From Flavobacteriaceae bacterium PS02337 (GTDB taxonomy: Bacteria; Bacteroidota; Bacteroidia; Flavobacteriales; Flavobacteriaceae): 64,000 bases of DNA. Position numbers and translations under genes: made by a program. Shown in pieces: positions 53,363-62,402 of this stretch. The stretch is taken from contig JASCOE010000001.1 in NCBI GenBank assembly GCA_029959285.1, positions 372,001-436,000 of the forward strand, in the 5' to 3' direction. The first letter of the stretch is position 1, and every line of letters begins with the position of its first letter. The notes under the pieces are model-generated. The model searched no databases and was not told the DNA's origin. It saw only the letters and a list, made by a program, of their open reading frames with translations.

Positions 53363-53452
53363 ACATTTTATGAATGTTTTTTTTTAATTTCTTTTATAAA
53401 TTAATCCATACAAACGTACCTTATTCAAATTCTTTCTTAGGTAAATAATTTC

Positions 53453-53460
53453 TAAATTTG
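53453..53460 (+). promoter_or_regulatory. Promoter -7 element for fumarase
   Basis: TAAATTTG, 15 bases before the ATG at 53476. Confidence 0.6.
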
Positions 53461-53475
53461 TAAAAAAACAAAACA

Positions 53476-55080
53476 ATGATCGATTTTATATACCAAGATC
53501 CTTATCCGATCTTAAAGGATGATACGCAGTATCGCAAAATCACTTCTGATTTTGTGAAAGTAGAACAATTTGGAGAACGTGAAGTTTTAACCGTTGATCC
53601 AAAAGGTTTAGAATTATTGGCTGAAGAAGCTTTAACAGATGTTTCGTTTATGTTGAGAACGACGCATTTGCAAAAACTAAGAAAAATTCTCGACGATCCA
53701 GAAGCGACAGACAATGATCGTTTTGTGGCTTACAATTTACTTCAAAATGCTTCAGTTGCTGCCGAAGGTCAGCTACCAAGCTGTCAAGATACAGGAACGG
53801 CGATTGTAATGGCTAAAAAAGGAGAAAGCATTTTTACTGGTGTTGATGATGCAGAATGGTTAAGTCGTGGAATTTTCAATACATACCAAAAAAGAAACTT
53901 ACGTTATTCGCAGATTGTTCCGATTTCGATGTTTGAAGAAAAAAATTCAGGATCAAATCTTCCGGCGCAAATAGATATTTATGCTAAAAAAGGAACTTCT
54001 TACGACTTTTTGTTTATGGCAAAAGGCGGAGGATCTGCAAACAAAACTTATTTATACCAACAGACAAAATCTTTGTTGAATGAAAAATCTTTAGATGAAT
54101 TCATTCGCACAAAAATCAAAGATTTAGGAACTTCTGCATGTCCTCCTTATCACTTAGCTTTGGTAATTGGCGGAACTTCTGCGGAAGCGAATTTAAGTGC
54201 TGTCAAAAAAGCATCTGCTGGATATTATGATCATCTTCCAACTTCTGGAAATATGTCTGGTCAAGCTTTCCGTGATTTCGAATGGGAAGAAAGAGTTCAA
54301 AAAATCTGTCAAGAAAGCGCAATTGGTGCACAATTTGGAGGAAAATATTTCACGCATGACGTTCGTGTAATCCGTTTGCCACGTCACGCAGCTTCTTGTC
54401 CAGTTGGATTGGGAGTATCTTGCTCTGCCGATAGAAATATTAAAGGAAAAATTACGAAAGACGGAATCTTTGTTGAGCAGTTAGAAGTAAACCCAAAACA
54501 ATTTTTGCCAGAAACAGCTCCGCATTTAGAAGCGCCTGTAGAAATTGATTTAGATCAGCCAATGGCAGATATTTTAGCAAAATTATCTCAATATCCAGTT
54601 AAAACACGTTTAAAACTAAACGGAACTGTAATCGTTGCTCGAGATATTGCTCACGCAAAAATCAAAGAATTATTAGACGCTGGACAACCAATGCCAGAAT
54701 ATTTCAAAAATCATCCTGTGTATTACGCTGGCCCTGCAAAAACTCCAGACGGAATGGCTTCTGGAAGTTTCGGACCAACAACTGCTGGACGAATGGACGT
54801 TTATGTAGACGAATTCCAGAAAAATGGCGGAAGCATGATTATGCTAGCAAAAGGAAACCGTACCAAACAAGTTACAGATGCCTGCAATAAATACGGCGGA
54901 TTCTATTTGGGTTCTATCGGAGGTCCTGCAGCTATTTTAGCGCAAGACAATATTCTAAAAGTAGAAGTTGTTGATTTTGAAGAATTAGGAATGGAAGCGG
55001 TTCGTAAAATTACCGTTAAAGATTTCCCTGCTTTTATTATTACCGATGATAAAGGAAATGATTTCTTTGCTAATTTGTAA
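53476..55080 (+). CDS. fumA: Class I fumarate hydratase (iron-sulfur)
   Basis: A 534-residue citric-acid-cycle enzyme that interconverts fumarate and malate with a [4Fe-4S] cluster. The alpha region has [20 protein letters not shown] (first cluster Cys), [16 protein letters not shown], and [20 protein letters not shown] (second Cys); a third lies in [18 protein letters not shown]. The beta region has [35 protein letters not shown] and [20 protein letters not shown]. Subunits alpha and beta are fused as in FumA/FumB. It has its own promoter, between the transposon unit and a terminator. Confidence 0.95.
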   Translation: MIDFIYQDPYPILKDDTQYRKITSDFVKVEQFGEREVLTVDPKGLELLAEEALTDVSFMLRTTHLQKLRKILDDPEATDNDRFVAYNLLQNASVAAEGQLPSCQDTGTAIVMAKKGESIFTGVDDAEWLSRGIFNTYQKRNLRYSQIVPISMFEEKNSGSNLPAQIDIYAKKGTSYDFLFMAKGGGSANKTYLYQQTKSLLNEKSLDEFIRTKIKDLGTSACPPYHLALVIGGTSAEANLSAVKKASAGYYDHLPTSGNMSGQAFRDFEWEERVQKICQESAIGAQFGGKYFTHDVRVIRLPRHAASCPVGLGVSCSADRNIKGKITKDGIFVEQLEVNPKQFLPETAPHLEAPVEIDLDQPMADILAKLSQYPVKTRLKLNGTVIVARDIAHAKIKELLDAGQPMPEYFKNHPVYYAGPAKTPDGMASGSFGPTTAGRMDVYVDEFQKNGGSMIMLAKGNRTKQVTDACNKYGGFYLGSIGGPAAILAQDNILKVEVVDFEELGMEAVRKITVKDFPAFIITDDKGNDFFANL

Positions 55081-55086
55081 TTTTTC

Positions 55087-55219
55087 TTAACTGCAAAGAG
55101 CGCAAAGATTTACGCAAGGCACGCTATATATTAAAAAGAAAAAACCGCCCAAATAGGCGGTTTTACTTTTTAATATTCTTTGCGAACTAAGCGTAAATCT
55201 TTGCGTTCTTTGCGGTTAA
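55087..55219. repeat. 29-bp inverted repeat enclosing a terminator
   Basis: Arms 55087-55115 and 55191-55219 pair with only two mismatches, both G-U compatible in RNA. Inside lies the terminator AAAACCGCCCAAATAGGCGGTTTT (55141-55164). The arms are homologous to those at 2937-3079 (AAGATTTACGC). It separates convergent fumarase and PAS genes. Confidence 0.88.
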
Positions 55220-55224
55220 ACTCA

Positions 55225-55725
55225 TCATGCACTTAAATCTTCTTTTTCAAAAGCCATAAAATGAGATAATTCACCTTTTAGGTTATAAACCAGAGAAGCG
55301 TCTATTTTGCATTTATACGTATTTCCGTTTTTTCTATAATTTTCAATTGTTTTTACAAAAGAAACTCTCTTTTTTATTGCTTCTCTTATTTCTTTTAAAT
55401 CTTTTTTGGAAGTTGCCGGTCCTTGAAACATCTTTGGTGTTTTGCCTAGAATTTCTTCTTCTTTAAAACCGGTCATTTTTTTTATTCCGCTTGACGCGAA
55501 AACTATTTTCAATTCAAGATCAGTAATAACAACTACTTCTTGTTTAATTCTTTCTTGAATATTGAGTTTTTCTTCATTCCAAGTAAATTGATTGGAAATT
55601 TCGTTCAGTCTTTTCAAATCAACAGTTAGCGCTTTCAATTCATTAATATATTCATAATGAAAATCCCAAGCTAAAATTGGAACCGAATTTCGTTGTAAAA
55701 AATCGTCAGAGTTAGTATTTTTCAT
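55225..55725 (-). CDS. Stand-alone PAS (LOV-like) domain protein
   Basis: A 166-residue cytosolic protein. A helical N-terminal region (1-60) precedes one PAS domain (about 62-164) that resembles LOV photosensors: TGFKEEEILGKTPKMFQGPA, REAIKKRVSFVKTIENYRKN, and GELSHFMAFEKE. The photoactive Cys of LOV (GRNCRFLQ) is replaced by Pro97 (GKTPKMFQ). The Gln and one Asn of the flavin pocket are kept. No output domain is present. ATG at 55725 is preferred over TTG two codons earlier. A promoter element lies at 55760-55767. Confidence 0.82.
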   Translation of the reverse strand: MKNTNSDDFLQRNSVPILAWDFHYEYINELKALTVDLKRLNEISNQFTWNEEKLNIQERIKQEVVVITDLELKIVFASSGIKKMTGFKEEEILGKTPKMFQGPATSKKDLKEIREAIKKRVSFVKTIENYRKNGNTYKCKIDASLVYNLKGELSHFMAFEKEDLSA

Positions 55726-55759
55726 AGTCAACTTTTTAGATAATCAACAAATCTTTACT

Positions 55760-55767
55760 CAAAGATA
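55760..55767 (-). promoter_or_regulatory. Promoter -7 element for the PAS protein gene
   Basis: TATCTTTG on the minus strand, 34 bases upstream of the start codon. Confidence 0.55.
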
Positions 55768-55824
55768 GAGGAAAAATCTTATTATTACACATAGAATTCA
55801 TCATTTTAAATCTCAAATAGGTTA

Positions 55825-56907
55825 TCAAAATGTAAATTTTAGTTGAACTGCTACCGCTTTTTTAATTTCATTGTTTAAGTTGCAAAGCGAAATGCCAAGC
55901 AATCGAACCGAATCTTTCATTTTTTCTTGATATAATAATTCTTTAATATTTTCCATAATCAGACTTTTATCTGAGATGAAATAAGGCAACGTTTTACTTC
56001 TTGTTTGTTGAGAAAAATCACTGTATTTTATTTTTAATGTGATTGTTTTTCCTGAAAGTTTATGTCTTTCCAAGCGTTTTTCTAGAGAAATTGCAATTCT
56101 TTCTAATTGTTCGATCATAAAAATTTCAGAAGATAAATTCACATCAAAAGTATGTTCTGCCGCGACCGACTTGGTAATTCTAGACGATTTGACTTCACTA
56201 TTATGAATGCCTCGAACTACATAATAATAAAATGTTCCCGATTTTCCAAAGTGTTTCTCTAAAAACTCTAAAGATTTACTTTTTAAATCGGTTCCCGTAA
56301 AAATTCCGAGCTGATACATTTTTTCTGTGGTTACTTTTCCAACGCCATAAAATTTACGAATAGGCAATTCTTCCAAAAAAGCTTCCACTTCATCTGGATT
56401 TACAGTTTTTTGTCCGTTTGGTTTATTGTAATCACTGGCGATTTTTGCCACAAATTTATTAATTGAAATTCCCGCAGAAGCTGTTAAACCAACTTCATTA
56501 AAAATTCTTAATCGAATTTCCTCCGCCAATAAACTTGCACTTGGATTTCCTTTTTTGTTTTGAGTAACATCCAAATAAGCTTCGTCAAGCGAAAGAGGCT
56601 CAACTAAATCGGTGTATTCATTAAAAATTTTATGAATTTTAGAAGAAATCTCTTTGTATCGATCAAATCTAGGTCGAACAAAGATAATTTGCGGACAATA
56701 TTTTTTAGCCAAAACACCACTGATGGCACTTCGAACTCCAAACTTACGCGCTTCATAACTCGCTGCCGAAACTACTCCTCTATTCTCAGATCCGCCAACG
56801 GCAACGGGTTTACCGCGTAATTCAGGATTATCCATCTGCTCTACCGACGCATAAAAAGCATCCATATCAATATGAATAATTTTGCGATATGTTGGCGTAT
56901 CAGACAT
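55825..56907 (-). CDS. dinB: DNA polymerase IV
   Basis: A 360-residue Y-family translesion polymerase. Catalytic motifs: IIHIDMDAFYASVEQMDNPE (first Asp), VAVGGSENRGVVSAASYEAR, and EPLSLDEAYLDVTQNKKG (Asp-Glu pair). Then come the helix-hairpin-helix thumb KFYGVGKVTTEKMYQLGI and the little-finger domain. A C-terminal beta-clamp peptide is not obvious (ends AVAVQLKFTF). A TAnnTTTG element ends only four bases before the ATG, so the transcript may be almost leaderless. Confidence 0.96.
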   Translation of the reverse strand: MSDTPTYRKIIHIDMDAFYASVEQMDNPELRGKPVAVGGSENRGVVSAASYEARKFGVRSAISGVLAKKYCPQIIFVRPRFDRYKEISSKIHKIFNEYTDLVEPLSLDEAYLDVTQNKKGNPSASLLAEEIRLRIFNEVGLTASAGISINKFVAKIASDYNKPNGQKTVNPDEVEAFLEELPIRKFYGVGKVTTEKMYQLGIFTGTDLKSKSLEFLEKHFGKSGTFYYYVVRGIHNSEVKSSRITKSVAAEHTFDVNLSSEIFMIEQLERIAISLEKRLERHKLSGKTITLKIKYSDFSQQTRSKTLPYFISDKSLIMENIKELLYQEKMKDSVRLLGISLCNLNNEIKKAVAVQLKFTF

Positions 56908-56911
56908 TTTG

Positions 56912-56919
56912 CAAATTTA
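56912..56919 (-). promoter_or_regulatory. Promoter -7-like element abutting the dinB start codon
   Basis: TAAATTTG on the minus strand, followed by CAAA and then ATG. If functional, transcription would start at or within a few bases of the start codon. Confidence 0.45.
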
Positions 56920-57014
56920 ATGCGGAAAGCAATAAAAATGCATTTCAAATAGTTATAAATAGTATCAATTTTTAAAGAATATAAATTAGGTGAGCCGAAA
57001 CCGATAATTCTTTT

Positions 57015-57022
57015 TATTTTTG
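57015..57022 (+). promoter_or_regulatory. Promoter -7 element for the phosphatase gene
   Basis: TATTTTTG, 24 bases before the ATG at 57047. Confidence 0.5.
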
Positions 57023-57046
57023 TTCTTCTACTCGAAAAATTAAATA

Positions 57047-57781
57047 ATGCGAACATTTGTTATAGGTGACATTCATGGCGGATTACTGGCACTCGAACAA
57101 GTGTTGAAAAGAGCCGAAGTTACTACCGAAGATACTCTAATCTTTTTGGGCGATTACGTTGACGGCTGGAGTCAGTCTGTTGAAGTAATTGACTTTTTGA
57201 TTGATTTAAAAAGCAAACAAAACTGTATTTGCATAAGAGGAAATCACGATCAGCTGGCGTTGGACTGGCTGGAAGAAAGAAATGACGATTTTGACGAAGA
57301 AATGTGGTATAAACATGGCGGAAAAGCTACTGTTGAAGGTTACGCTAAAATCTCCGAAGAAAAGAAAAAAACTCATATCGAATTTTTAGAAAATCTTCAG
57401 GATTATTATCTTGATGATCAAAACCGTTTGTTTGTTCATGCTGGATTTACCAATTTAAATGGTGTAAAATGGGAATATTTTTCTAAACTATTTTATTGGG
57501 ACAGAACGCTTTGGGAATCTGCACTTGCTTTAGACCCAAGATTAAAGGAAGACGATTTACACTATCCTAAAAGATTTACCGTTTATAAAGAAGTTTACAT
57601 CGGTCACACGCCTGTTACCAGAATCGGTAAAACCGTACCGGTAAATAAAGCTTGTGTTTGGAATGTAGATACGGGCGCTGCATTTAGAGGTCCGCTTACG
57701 ATTTTAAACGTTGACACCAAAGAATACTGGCAAAGCGAGCCGTTGAACGAATTGTATTTTAATGAAAAGGGTAGGAATTAA
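57047..57781 (+). CDS. Serine/threonine-phosphatase-type metallophosphoesterase
   Basis: A 244-residue protein with the PPP-family metal-site motifs in order: VIGDIHGGLLALEQVL, LIFLGDYVDGWSQSVEVID, CIRGNHDQLALDWLEE, LFVHAGFTNL, and VYIGHTPVTR, then NVDTGAA. It may dephosphorylate proteins or cleave dinucleoside polyphosphates; the sequence does not decide. Cytosolic. It is followed by a small barrel-protein gene with its own promoter. Confidence 0.9.
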   Translation: MRTFVIGDIHGGLLALEQVLKRAEVTTEDTLIFLGDYVDGWSQSVEVIDFLIDLKSKQNCICIRGNHDQLALDWLEERNDDFDEEMWYKHGGKATVEGYAKISEEKKKTHIEFLENLQDYYLDDQNRLFVHAGFTNLNGVKWEYFSKLFYWDRTLWESALALDPRLKEDDLHYPKRFTVYKEVYIGHTPVTRIGKTVPVNKACVWNVDTGAAFRGPLTILNVDTKEYWQSEPLNELYFNEKGRN

Positions 57782-57794
57782 TTTATATAAAAAT

Positions 57795-57802
57795 TACATT
57801 TG
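57795..57802 (+). promoter_or_regulatory. Promoter -7 element for the small barrel protein
   Basis: TACATTTG, 29 bases before the ATG at 57832. Confidence 0.55.
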
Positions 57803-57831
57803 CCCTGCAAAATAATTAATATTTAAAGTTT

Positions 57832-58362
57832 ATGAAAAAAGTTATTACACTCTTGTTTTTAGTATCATTCGGATTTATTAATGCACAAAAAGCCTTCACG
57901 GGTAAAGGTGACACGAGAGTAAATGTTGGTGCTAACTTACAAGATGGTGGTTCTGGAATTCAAGGTTCTATAGATTTTGGTTTGGGAGAAAATTTCTCTT
58001 TTGGTTTTGTTGCAAATTATTTATTAGGCGTTGATAATTTTAATGGTTTTTACCACGGAAGCACAACTGCTTATAACGATGCAACACCAGATTTCGGTGA
58101 TCGTTTTGATGCAAAAGCAAGAATTAATGCTAATTTATCTAGCGTAATTGGAGTGGAGCAATTAGACATTTACCCTGGATTAAGTTTAGGTTTACATAAT
58201 TTTGGTGCTCATGTTGGTGGTCGTTATTTCTTTACTGACGGATTTGGTGTTTTCACAGAAATCGGATTTCCAATTGCAAAATATGGTTCTAACAACGATC
58301 CTTTTTATCATTTAAATAATCAAGCAACTTTTAGTTTAGGAGCTTCGTTTAATTTACAATAG
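57832..58362 (+). CDS. Small outer-membrane beta-barrel protein (DUF6646-like)
   Basis: A 176-residue protein with signal peptide MKKVITLLFLVSFGFINAQ. The mature part alternates hydrophobic and polar residues as in an eight-stranded barrel: GDTRVNVGANLQDGGSGIQG, FGLGENFSFGFVANYLLGV, and ATFSLGASFNLQ ending in an aromatic-free strand. Flavobacterial proteins of this kind are annotated DUF6646. Function unknown. Confidence 0.8.
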   Translation: MKKVITLLFLVSFGFINAQKAFTGKGDTRVNVGANLQDGGSGIQGSIDFGLGENFSFGFVANYLLGVDNFNGFYHGSTTAYNDATPDFGDRFDAKARINANLSSVIGVEQLDIYPGLSLGLHNFGAHVGGRYFFTDGFGVFTEIGFPIAKYGSNNDPFYHLNNQATFSLGASFNLQ

Positions 58363-58369
58363 TTTTTAA

Positions 58370-58489
58370 AGGTGCTAAGATGCTAAGTTTCTAAGATACT
58401 GAGAATAAAAAAAACCGCTGTTGGCGGTTTTTTTATTTAAACTGATAATTGTTTAATATACAACTTAGAATCTCAGCACCTTAGCACCT
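58370..58489. terminator. Terminator within CTAAG-word inverted arms
   Basis: The core hairpin AAAACCGCTGTTGGCGGTTTT (58411-58432) is followed by T residues. It is enclosed by imperfect arms (about 58370-58403 and 58461-58489; GGTGCTAAGATGCTAAG with CTCAGCACCTTAGCACC). The right arm contains the stop codon of the downstream minus-strand CoA-transferase gene. Same design as 4265-4392. Confidence 0.8.
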
Positions 58490-59144
58490 AAATCACCATT
58501 TCAGGAATTTCACCTTCAATAATCAAATCTGCTTCAGTCGACGCAATGATATCCTCAACTGAGATACCTGGCGCGCGTTCTAAGAGCTTAAAACCCTTTT
58601 CTGTTACTTCGAGAACTGCGAGTTCAGTTACAACCTTTTTAACGCATCCTACACCAGTTAATGGTAAAGTGCATCTTTTTAAGATTTTAGATTCACCTGC
58701 TTTGTTTACGTGCATCATTGCCACGATTATATTTTCGGCGGAAGCCACCAAATCCATCGCGCCTCCCATTCCTTTTACCATTTTACCAGGAATTTTCCAG
58801 TTGGCGATATCTCCGTTTTCAGAAACTTCCATTGCTCCGAGAATCGTTAAATCTACTTTTTGGCTTCGAATCATTCCGAAACTAAAAGCCGAATCAAAAA
58901 AACTTGCTCCTGGAAGCGTTGTAATGGTTTGTTTTCCTGCGTTGATAATATCGGCATCTTCTTCACCTTCAAAAGGAAAAGGTCCCATTCCGAGAACGCC
59001 GTTTTCACTTTGAAATTCTACCGCAATATCTTCTCTCACGTAATTGGCAACCAAAGTCGGAATACCGATTCCAAGGTTAACGAAATAACGGTCTTTTACT
59101 TCTTTTGCAATTCGTTTTGCTATATCTTCCTTACTAAGTGCCAT
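58488..59144 (-). CDS. scoB: 3-oxoacid CoA-transferase subunit B
   Basis: A 218-residue beta subunit. It shows RYFVNLGIGIPTLVANYV and the active-site Glu in VEFQSENGVLGMGPFP, then MVKGMGGAMDLVASAENIIV and CTLPLTGVGCVKKVVTELAV. With subunit A it moves CoA from succinyl-CoA to acetoacetate, linking ketone-body or leucine/lysine breakdown to the citric acid cycle. It follows scoA on the same strand after 78 bases of hairpin-rich DNA. Confidence 0.95.
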   Translation of the reverse strand: MALSKEDIAKRIAKEVKDRYFVNLGIGIPTLVANYVREDIAVEFQSENGVLGMGPFPFEGEEDADIINAGKQTITTLPGASFFDSAFSFGMIRSQKVDLTILGAMEVSENGDIANWKIPGKMVKGMGGAMDLVASAENIIVAMMHVNKAGESKILKRCTLPLTGVGCVKKVVTELAVLEVTEKGFKLLERAPGISVEDIIASTEADLIIEGEIPEMVI

Positions 59145-59175
59145 ATTTTTAATGTGTCAATTAGAGAATTTGATA

Positions 59176-59204
59176 ATTAGATAATGCAAATAATTATCTA
59201 ATTG
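59176..59204. repeat. Hairpin between scoA and scoB
   Basis: AATTAGATAAT and ATTATCTAATT pair around GCAAATA, within a run of repeated TTATCTAATT words. It may lower or balance scoB expression; otherwise a simple repeat. Confidence 0.6.
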
Positions 59205-59222
59205 TCTCATTATCTCAATTAT

Positions 59223-59924
59223 CTAATTCTTAACTCTCACCGTACGTTGTTCGATTCTTTTTTCAAATTTTTCTCCTTGAAAGATGCGCTGCACCATAAT
59301 TCCCGGAATATGAATTTGATTTGGATCTAAAGTTCCAACTGGAACCAACTCTTCTACTTCTGCAATAGTTATTTTTCCAGCTCCCGCCATACAAGCGTTG
59401 AAGTTTCTTGCTGTTCCTTTAAAAATTAAATTTCCTGCTTCATCACCTTTCCATGCTTTTACAATCGCAAAATCGGCTTTAAAAGCTTCTTCCATAATAT
59501 GCATTTTCCCGTTGAATTCGCGTGCTTCTTTTCCTTCTGCAACTTCAGTTCCGTAACCTGCAGGCGTGTAAAATGCTGGAATTCCAGCTTGAGCGGCACG
59601 ACAACGTTCTGCCAAAGTTCCTTGGGGCGTCAATTCAACTTCCAATTCACCCGAAAGCATTTGGCGTTCGAACTCAGCGTTTTCTCCCACATATGAAGAA
59701 ATCATTTTTTTAACTTGCTTTTTCTGCAATAATAATCCCAAACCAAAATCATCGACTCCTGCATTATTTGAAATGCAAGTCAAATCTGAAATTGTTGTAT
59801 TTACTAAAGCCGCAATTGTATTTTCGGGAATTCCGCATAAACCGAAACCTCCGAACATGATTGTCATTCCGCTTTCAATTCCTTGAATGGCTTCTTGAAC
59901 ATTATTCACTTTTTTTGTTATCAT
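59223..59924 (-). CDS. scoA: 3-oxoacid CoA-transferase subunit A
   Basis: A 233-residue alpha subunit. It shows [20 protein letters not shown] with [45 protein letters not shown], and the CoA-site region [20 protein letters not shown]. Partner of the scoB product in a heteromeric transferase. First gene of the pair. No exact TAnnTTTG element seen directly upstream. Confidence 0.95.
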   Translation of the reverse strand: MITKKVNNVQEAIQGIESGMTIMFGGFGLCGIPENTIAALVNTTISDLTCISNNAGVDDFGLGLLLQKKQVKKMISSYVGENAEFERQMLSGELEVELTPQGTLAERCRAAQAGIPAFYTPAGYGTEVAEGKEAREFNGKMHIMEEAFKADFAIVKAWKGDEAGNLIFKGTARNFNACMAGAGKITIAEVEELVPVGTLDPNQIHIPGIMVQRIFQGEKFEKRIEQRTVRVKN

Positions 59925-60023
59925 AACAAACTGTCTTTATTACTGTATAATTTTGATAAAAATAAGATTTTTAGATTGAATTATAACGATTTCGTAAAAA
60001 ATAAAACTCAATTCCATCCAAAA

Positions 60024-60073
60024 AAATATCCTTTTGTATTCTTCATTATTTCTGAAGCCACAAAAGGATATTT
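60024..60073. terminator. Terminator hairpin between PBP1A and scoA
   Basis: AAATATCCTTTTGT (60024-60037) and ACAAAAGGATATTT (60060-60073) pair perfectly. It lies beyond the PBP1A stop codon on the minus strand. Confidence 0.75.
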
Positions 60074-60094
60074 ATATTTTAAAGAAGAACTAAA

Positions 60095-62392
60095 TTACAA
60101 TTCGAATTCGTCTGTATTTTGTTCTGTTGCTGTAGTGTCTTTAATTTTTGGAGCGCTGTAGCAATCTACTTTTATAGAAAGATTTGCTGGTCGTTCAAAT
60201 TCAGATTTTGAAACCTGAAGTGATGGATCTGCATAACATTTTTTCATAAAATAACCCCAAACCGGAAGTGCAGCTGTTGCTCCTTGTCCGTAAGTTAAAC
60301 TTTTGAAACGAGCTGAACGATCTTCACATCCAACCCAAACTCCAGTTACTAAATTCGGAACCATTCCCATAAACCAACCATCTGACTGATTTTGTGTTGT
60401 TCCAGTTTTACCAGCAATTGGGTTTTTGAACATATAAGGATAACCTGTCCAACGATTGTCTCCGCTTCCACCGCCTGATGTACGTAAGCGTGATCCCGAA
60501 CCACTTTCTGTAACCCCTTGAAGTAATTTAATTACCGCAAAAGCAATATCTTTATTTAAAACGTCGTGTGATTCTGGAATTGGCTCATAAATAACCTCAC
60601 CGCTTTTGTTCTCTATTCTGCTTAAAAACTGAGGTTTAACATAAACTCCTTGGTTGGCAAATGTACTGTAAGCCGCAACCATGTCTTCAACTGTAATATC
60701 TACTGCACCTAACGCAATTGAAGGCTGTACCGGAATTTCAGTTTTTACACCTAATTTTCTAGTCAAATCCACTACTGCTTCTGGACTTGTTCTGTCAATT
60801 AATTTTGCAGAAACTGTATTTATCGATGCCGCTAAAGCTTGTTTTAGAGTTACCATTCCGCGGTATCTGTTGTCTGAGTTTCTTGGTTCCCAGTCTTCTG
60901 TAACGTGGTGGCGCCCTTTGTGAATCATAAATGGTCCGTCAAGAATAGAATCACATGGAGACATATTCAACTCTTCAATAGCTGTTGCGTAAACGAAAGG
61001 TTTGAATGTCGAACCAACTTGTCTTGCTCCTTGTCCTACGTGATCGTATTGAAAATATTTGTAGTTAATTCCTCCAACCCAAGCTTTAATTGCTCCTGTT
61101 TGAGGTTCCATTGCCATTAAACCAGATTGCAAAAAGTGTTTATAATAACGAATAGAATCAAGCGGAGTCATAGTTGTATCGCGTTCTCCTTTCCAAGTAA
61201 ATACGCGCATTTTTGTTTTTACTTTGAATGAAGCAATAATATCGTCTTCGCTCTTGTCCATTTCTTTCATTTGAGCCCAACGAACAGAATTTTTCATTGC
61301 CTGCATCATGATTCTATCTGTTTCAGCTTGCGTAATATTTACGAAAGGCGCATTTTTATTGTTTTTCATTTCAATAAAAAACTGTTGCTGTAAGTTTTTC
61401 ATGTGCTCAGAAACTGCTTCTTCTGCGTAAGATTGCATTCTTGAATCGATAGTGGTGTAAATTTTTAAACCATCTTTGTAAATATCATAATCAGAACCGT
61501 CTGGTTTTTTGTTTTCTGTAACCCATTTCTTCATATAATCACGAAGATATTCTCTAAAATAAGTTGCCATTCCTTCACGGTGGCTTTCCAATTTAAACTT
61601 CAAAGCAATTGGCAATGCTTTGTACTTTTCTTTTTGAGCTTCCGTAATCATCTTTGCTTTTACCATTTGACCAAGCACTACATCACGACGGTTTTTAACA
61701 CCTTCAGGATTTCGCAACGGATTGTAAAGAGAGGAATTATTAAACATTCCAACCAATATTGCTGATTCGTCTATGGTTAAATCTTTTGGATCTTTTGAAA
61801 AGTACGTTTGGGCAGCAGAACTTACTCCCACAGCATAATTTCCGAAATCATAAACGTTGCAATACATCGCTAAAATTTCATTTTTGGTATATTGTCTTTC
61901 CAAACGAATGGCAATAATCCATTCTTTTATCTTTTGTACAATTCTAAAGGGCAGAAAGCTAGATCCTCCACGGTGAAATAACTGTTTTGCCAACTGCTGA
62001 GTTAGTGTACTAGCTCCTCCGTTTGTTCCCAAAGAAAAAGCAGCACGCAAAGTTCCGCGACCATCAATTCCTGAATGTTCGTAAAAACGAGCATCTTCTG
62101 TAGCAACCAAAGCATCTACCAAGTTTTTAGGTAAATCAGAATATTTTAATTGAGAACGATTGGTTTTGAAATATTTACCAATTACTACTCCATCCGAAGA
62201 AATAATTTCTGTGGCAAGGTTAGAATCTGGATTTTCTAAGTCTTCAAACGAAGGCATAGAACCAAATAATCCCCATGAAGCAAATAAAAAGAAGGCTAAA
62301 ATCCCTAGCAATGTGTAGGCAAAAACCCGCCAGAATTTCTTTTTATAGTAATTAATATCCTTATTTGATTGATTGTTTTTCTTAGCAGCCAT
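60095..62392 (-). CDS. ponA: Penicillin-binding protein 1A (class A, bifunctional)
   Basis: A 765-residue enzyme that polymerises and crosslinks peptidoglycan. N-terminal membrane helix (about 20-45). GT51 domain: VATEDARFYEHSGIDGRGTL, GGASTLTQQLAKQLFHRGG, EWIIAIRLERQYTKNEILAM, YDFGNYAVGVSSAAQTYF. Transpeptidase domain: GSTFKPFVYATAI (catalytic Ser about 461, SxxK), AASINTVSAKL (SxN) and GKTGTTQNQSDGWFMG (KTG). It lies 10 bases after gldH on the same strand. Confidence 0.96.
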   Translation of the reverse strand: MAAKKNNQSNKDINYYKKKFWRVFAYTLLGILAFFLFASWGLFGSMPSFEDLENPDSNLATEIISSDGVVIGKYFKTNRSQLKYSDLPKNLVDALVATEDARFYEHSGIDGRGTLRAAFSLGTNGGASTLTQQLAKQLFHRGGSSFLPFRIVQKIKEWIIAIRLERQYTKNEILAMYCNVYDFGNYAVGVSSAAQTYFSKDPKDLTIDESAILVGMFNNSSLYNPLRNPEGVKNRRDVVLGQMVKAKMITEAQKEKYKALPIALKFKLESHREGMATYFREYLRDYMKKWVTENKKPDGSDYDIYKDGLKIYTTIDSRMQSYAEEAVSEHMKNLQQQFFIEMKNNKNAPFVNITQAETDRIMMQAMKNSVRWAQMKEMDKSEDDIIASFKVKTKMRVFTWKGERDTTMTPLDSIRYYKHFLQSGLMAMEPQTGAIKAWVGGINYKYFQYDHVGQGARQVGSTFKPFVYATAIEELNMSPCDSILDGPFMIHKGRHHVTEDWEPRNSDNRYRGMVTLKQALAASINTVSAKLIDRTSPEAVVDLTRKLGVKTEIPVQPSIALGAVDITVEDMVAAYSTFANQGVYVKPQFLSRIENKSGEVIYEPIPESHDVLNKDIAFAVIKLLQGVTESGSGSRLRTSGGGSGDNRWTGYPYMFKNPIAGKTGTTQNQSDGWFMGMVPNLVTGVWVGCEDRSARFKSLTYGQGATAALPVWGYFMKKCYADPSLQVSKSEFERPANLSIKVDCYSAPKIKDTTATEQNTDEFEL

Positions 62393-62402
62393 AACTATTT
62401 AT

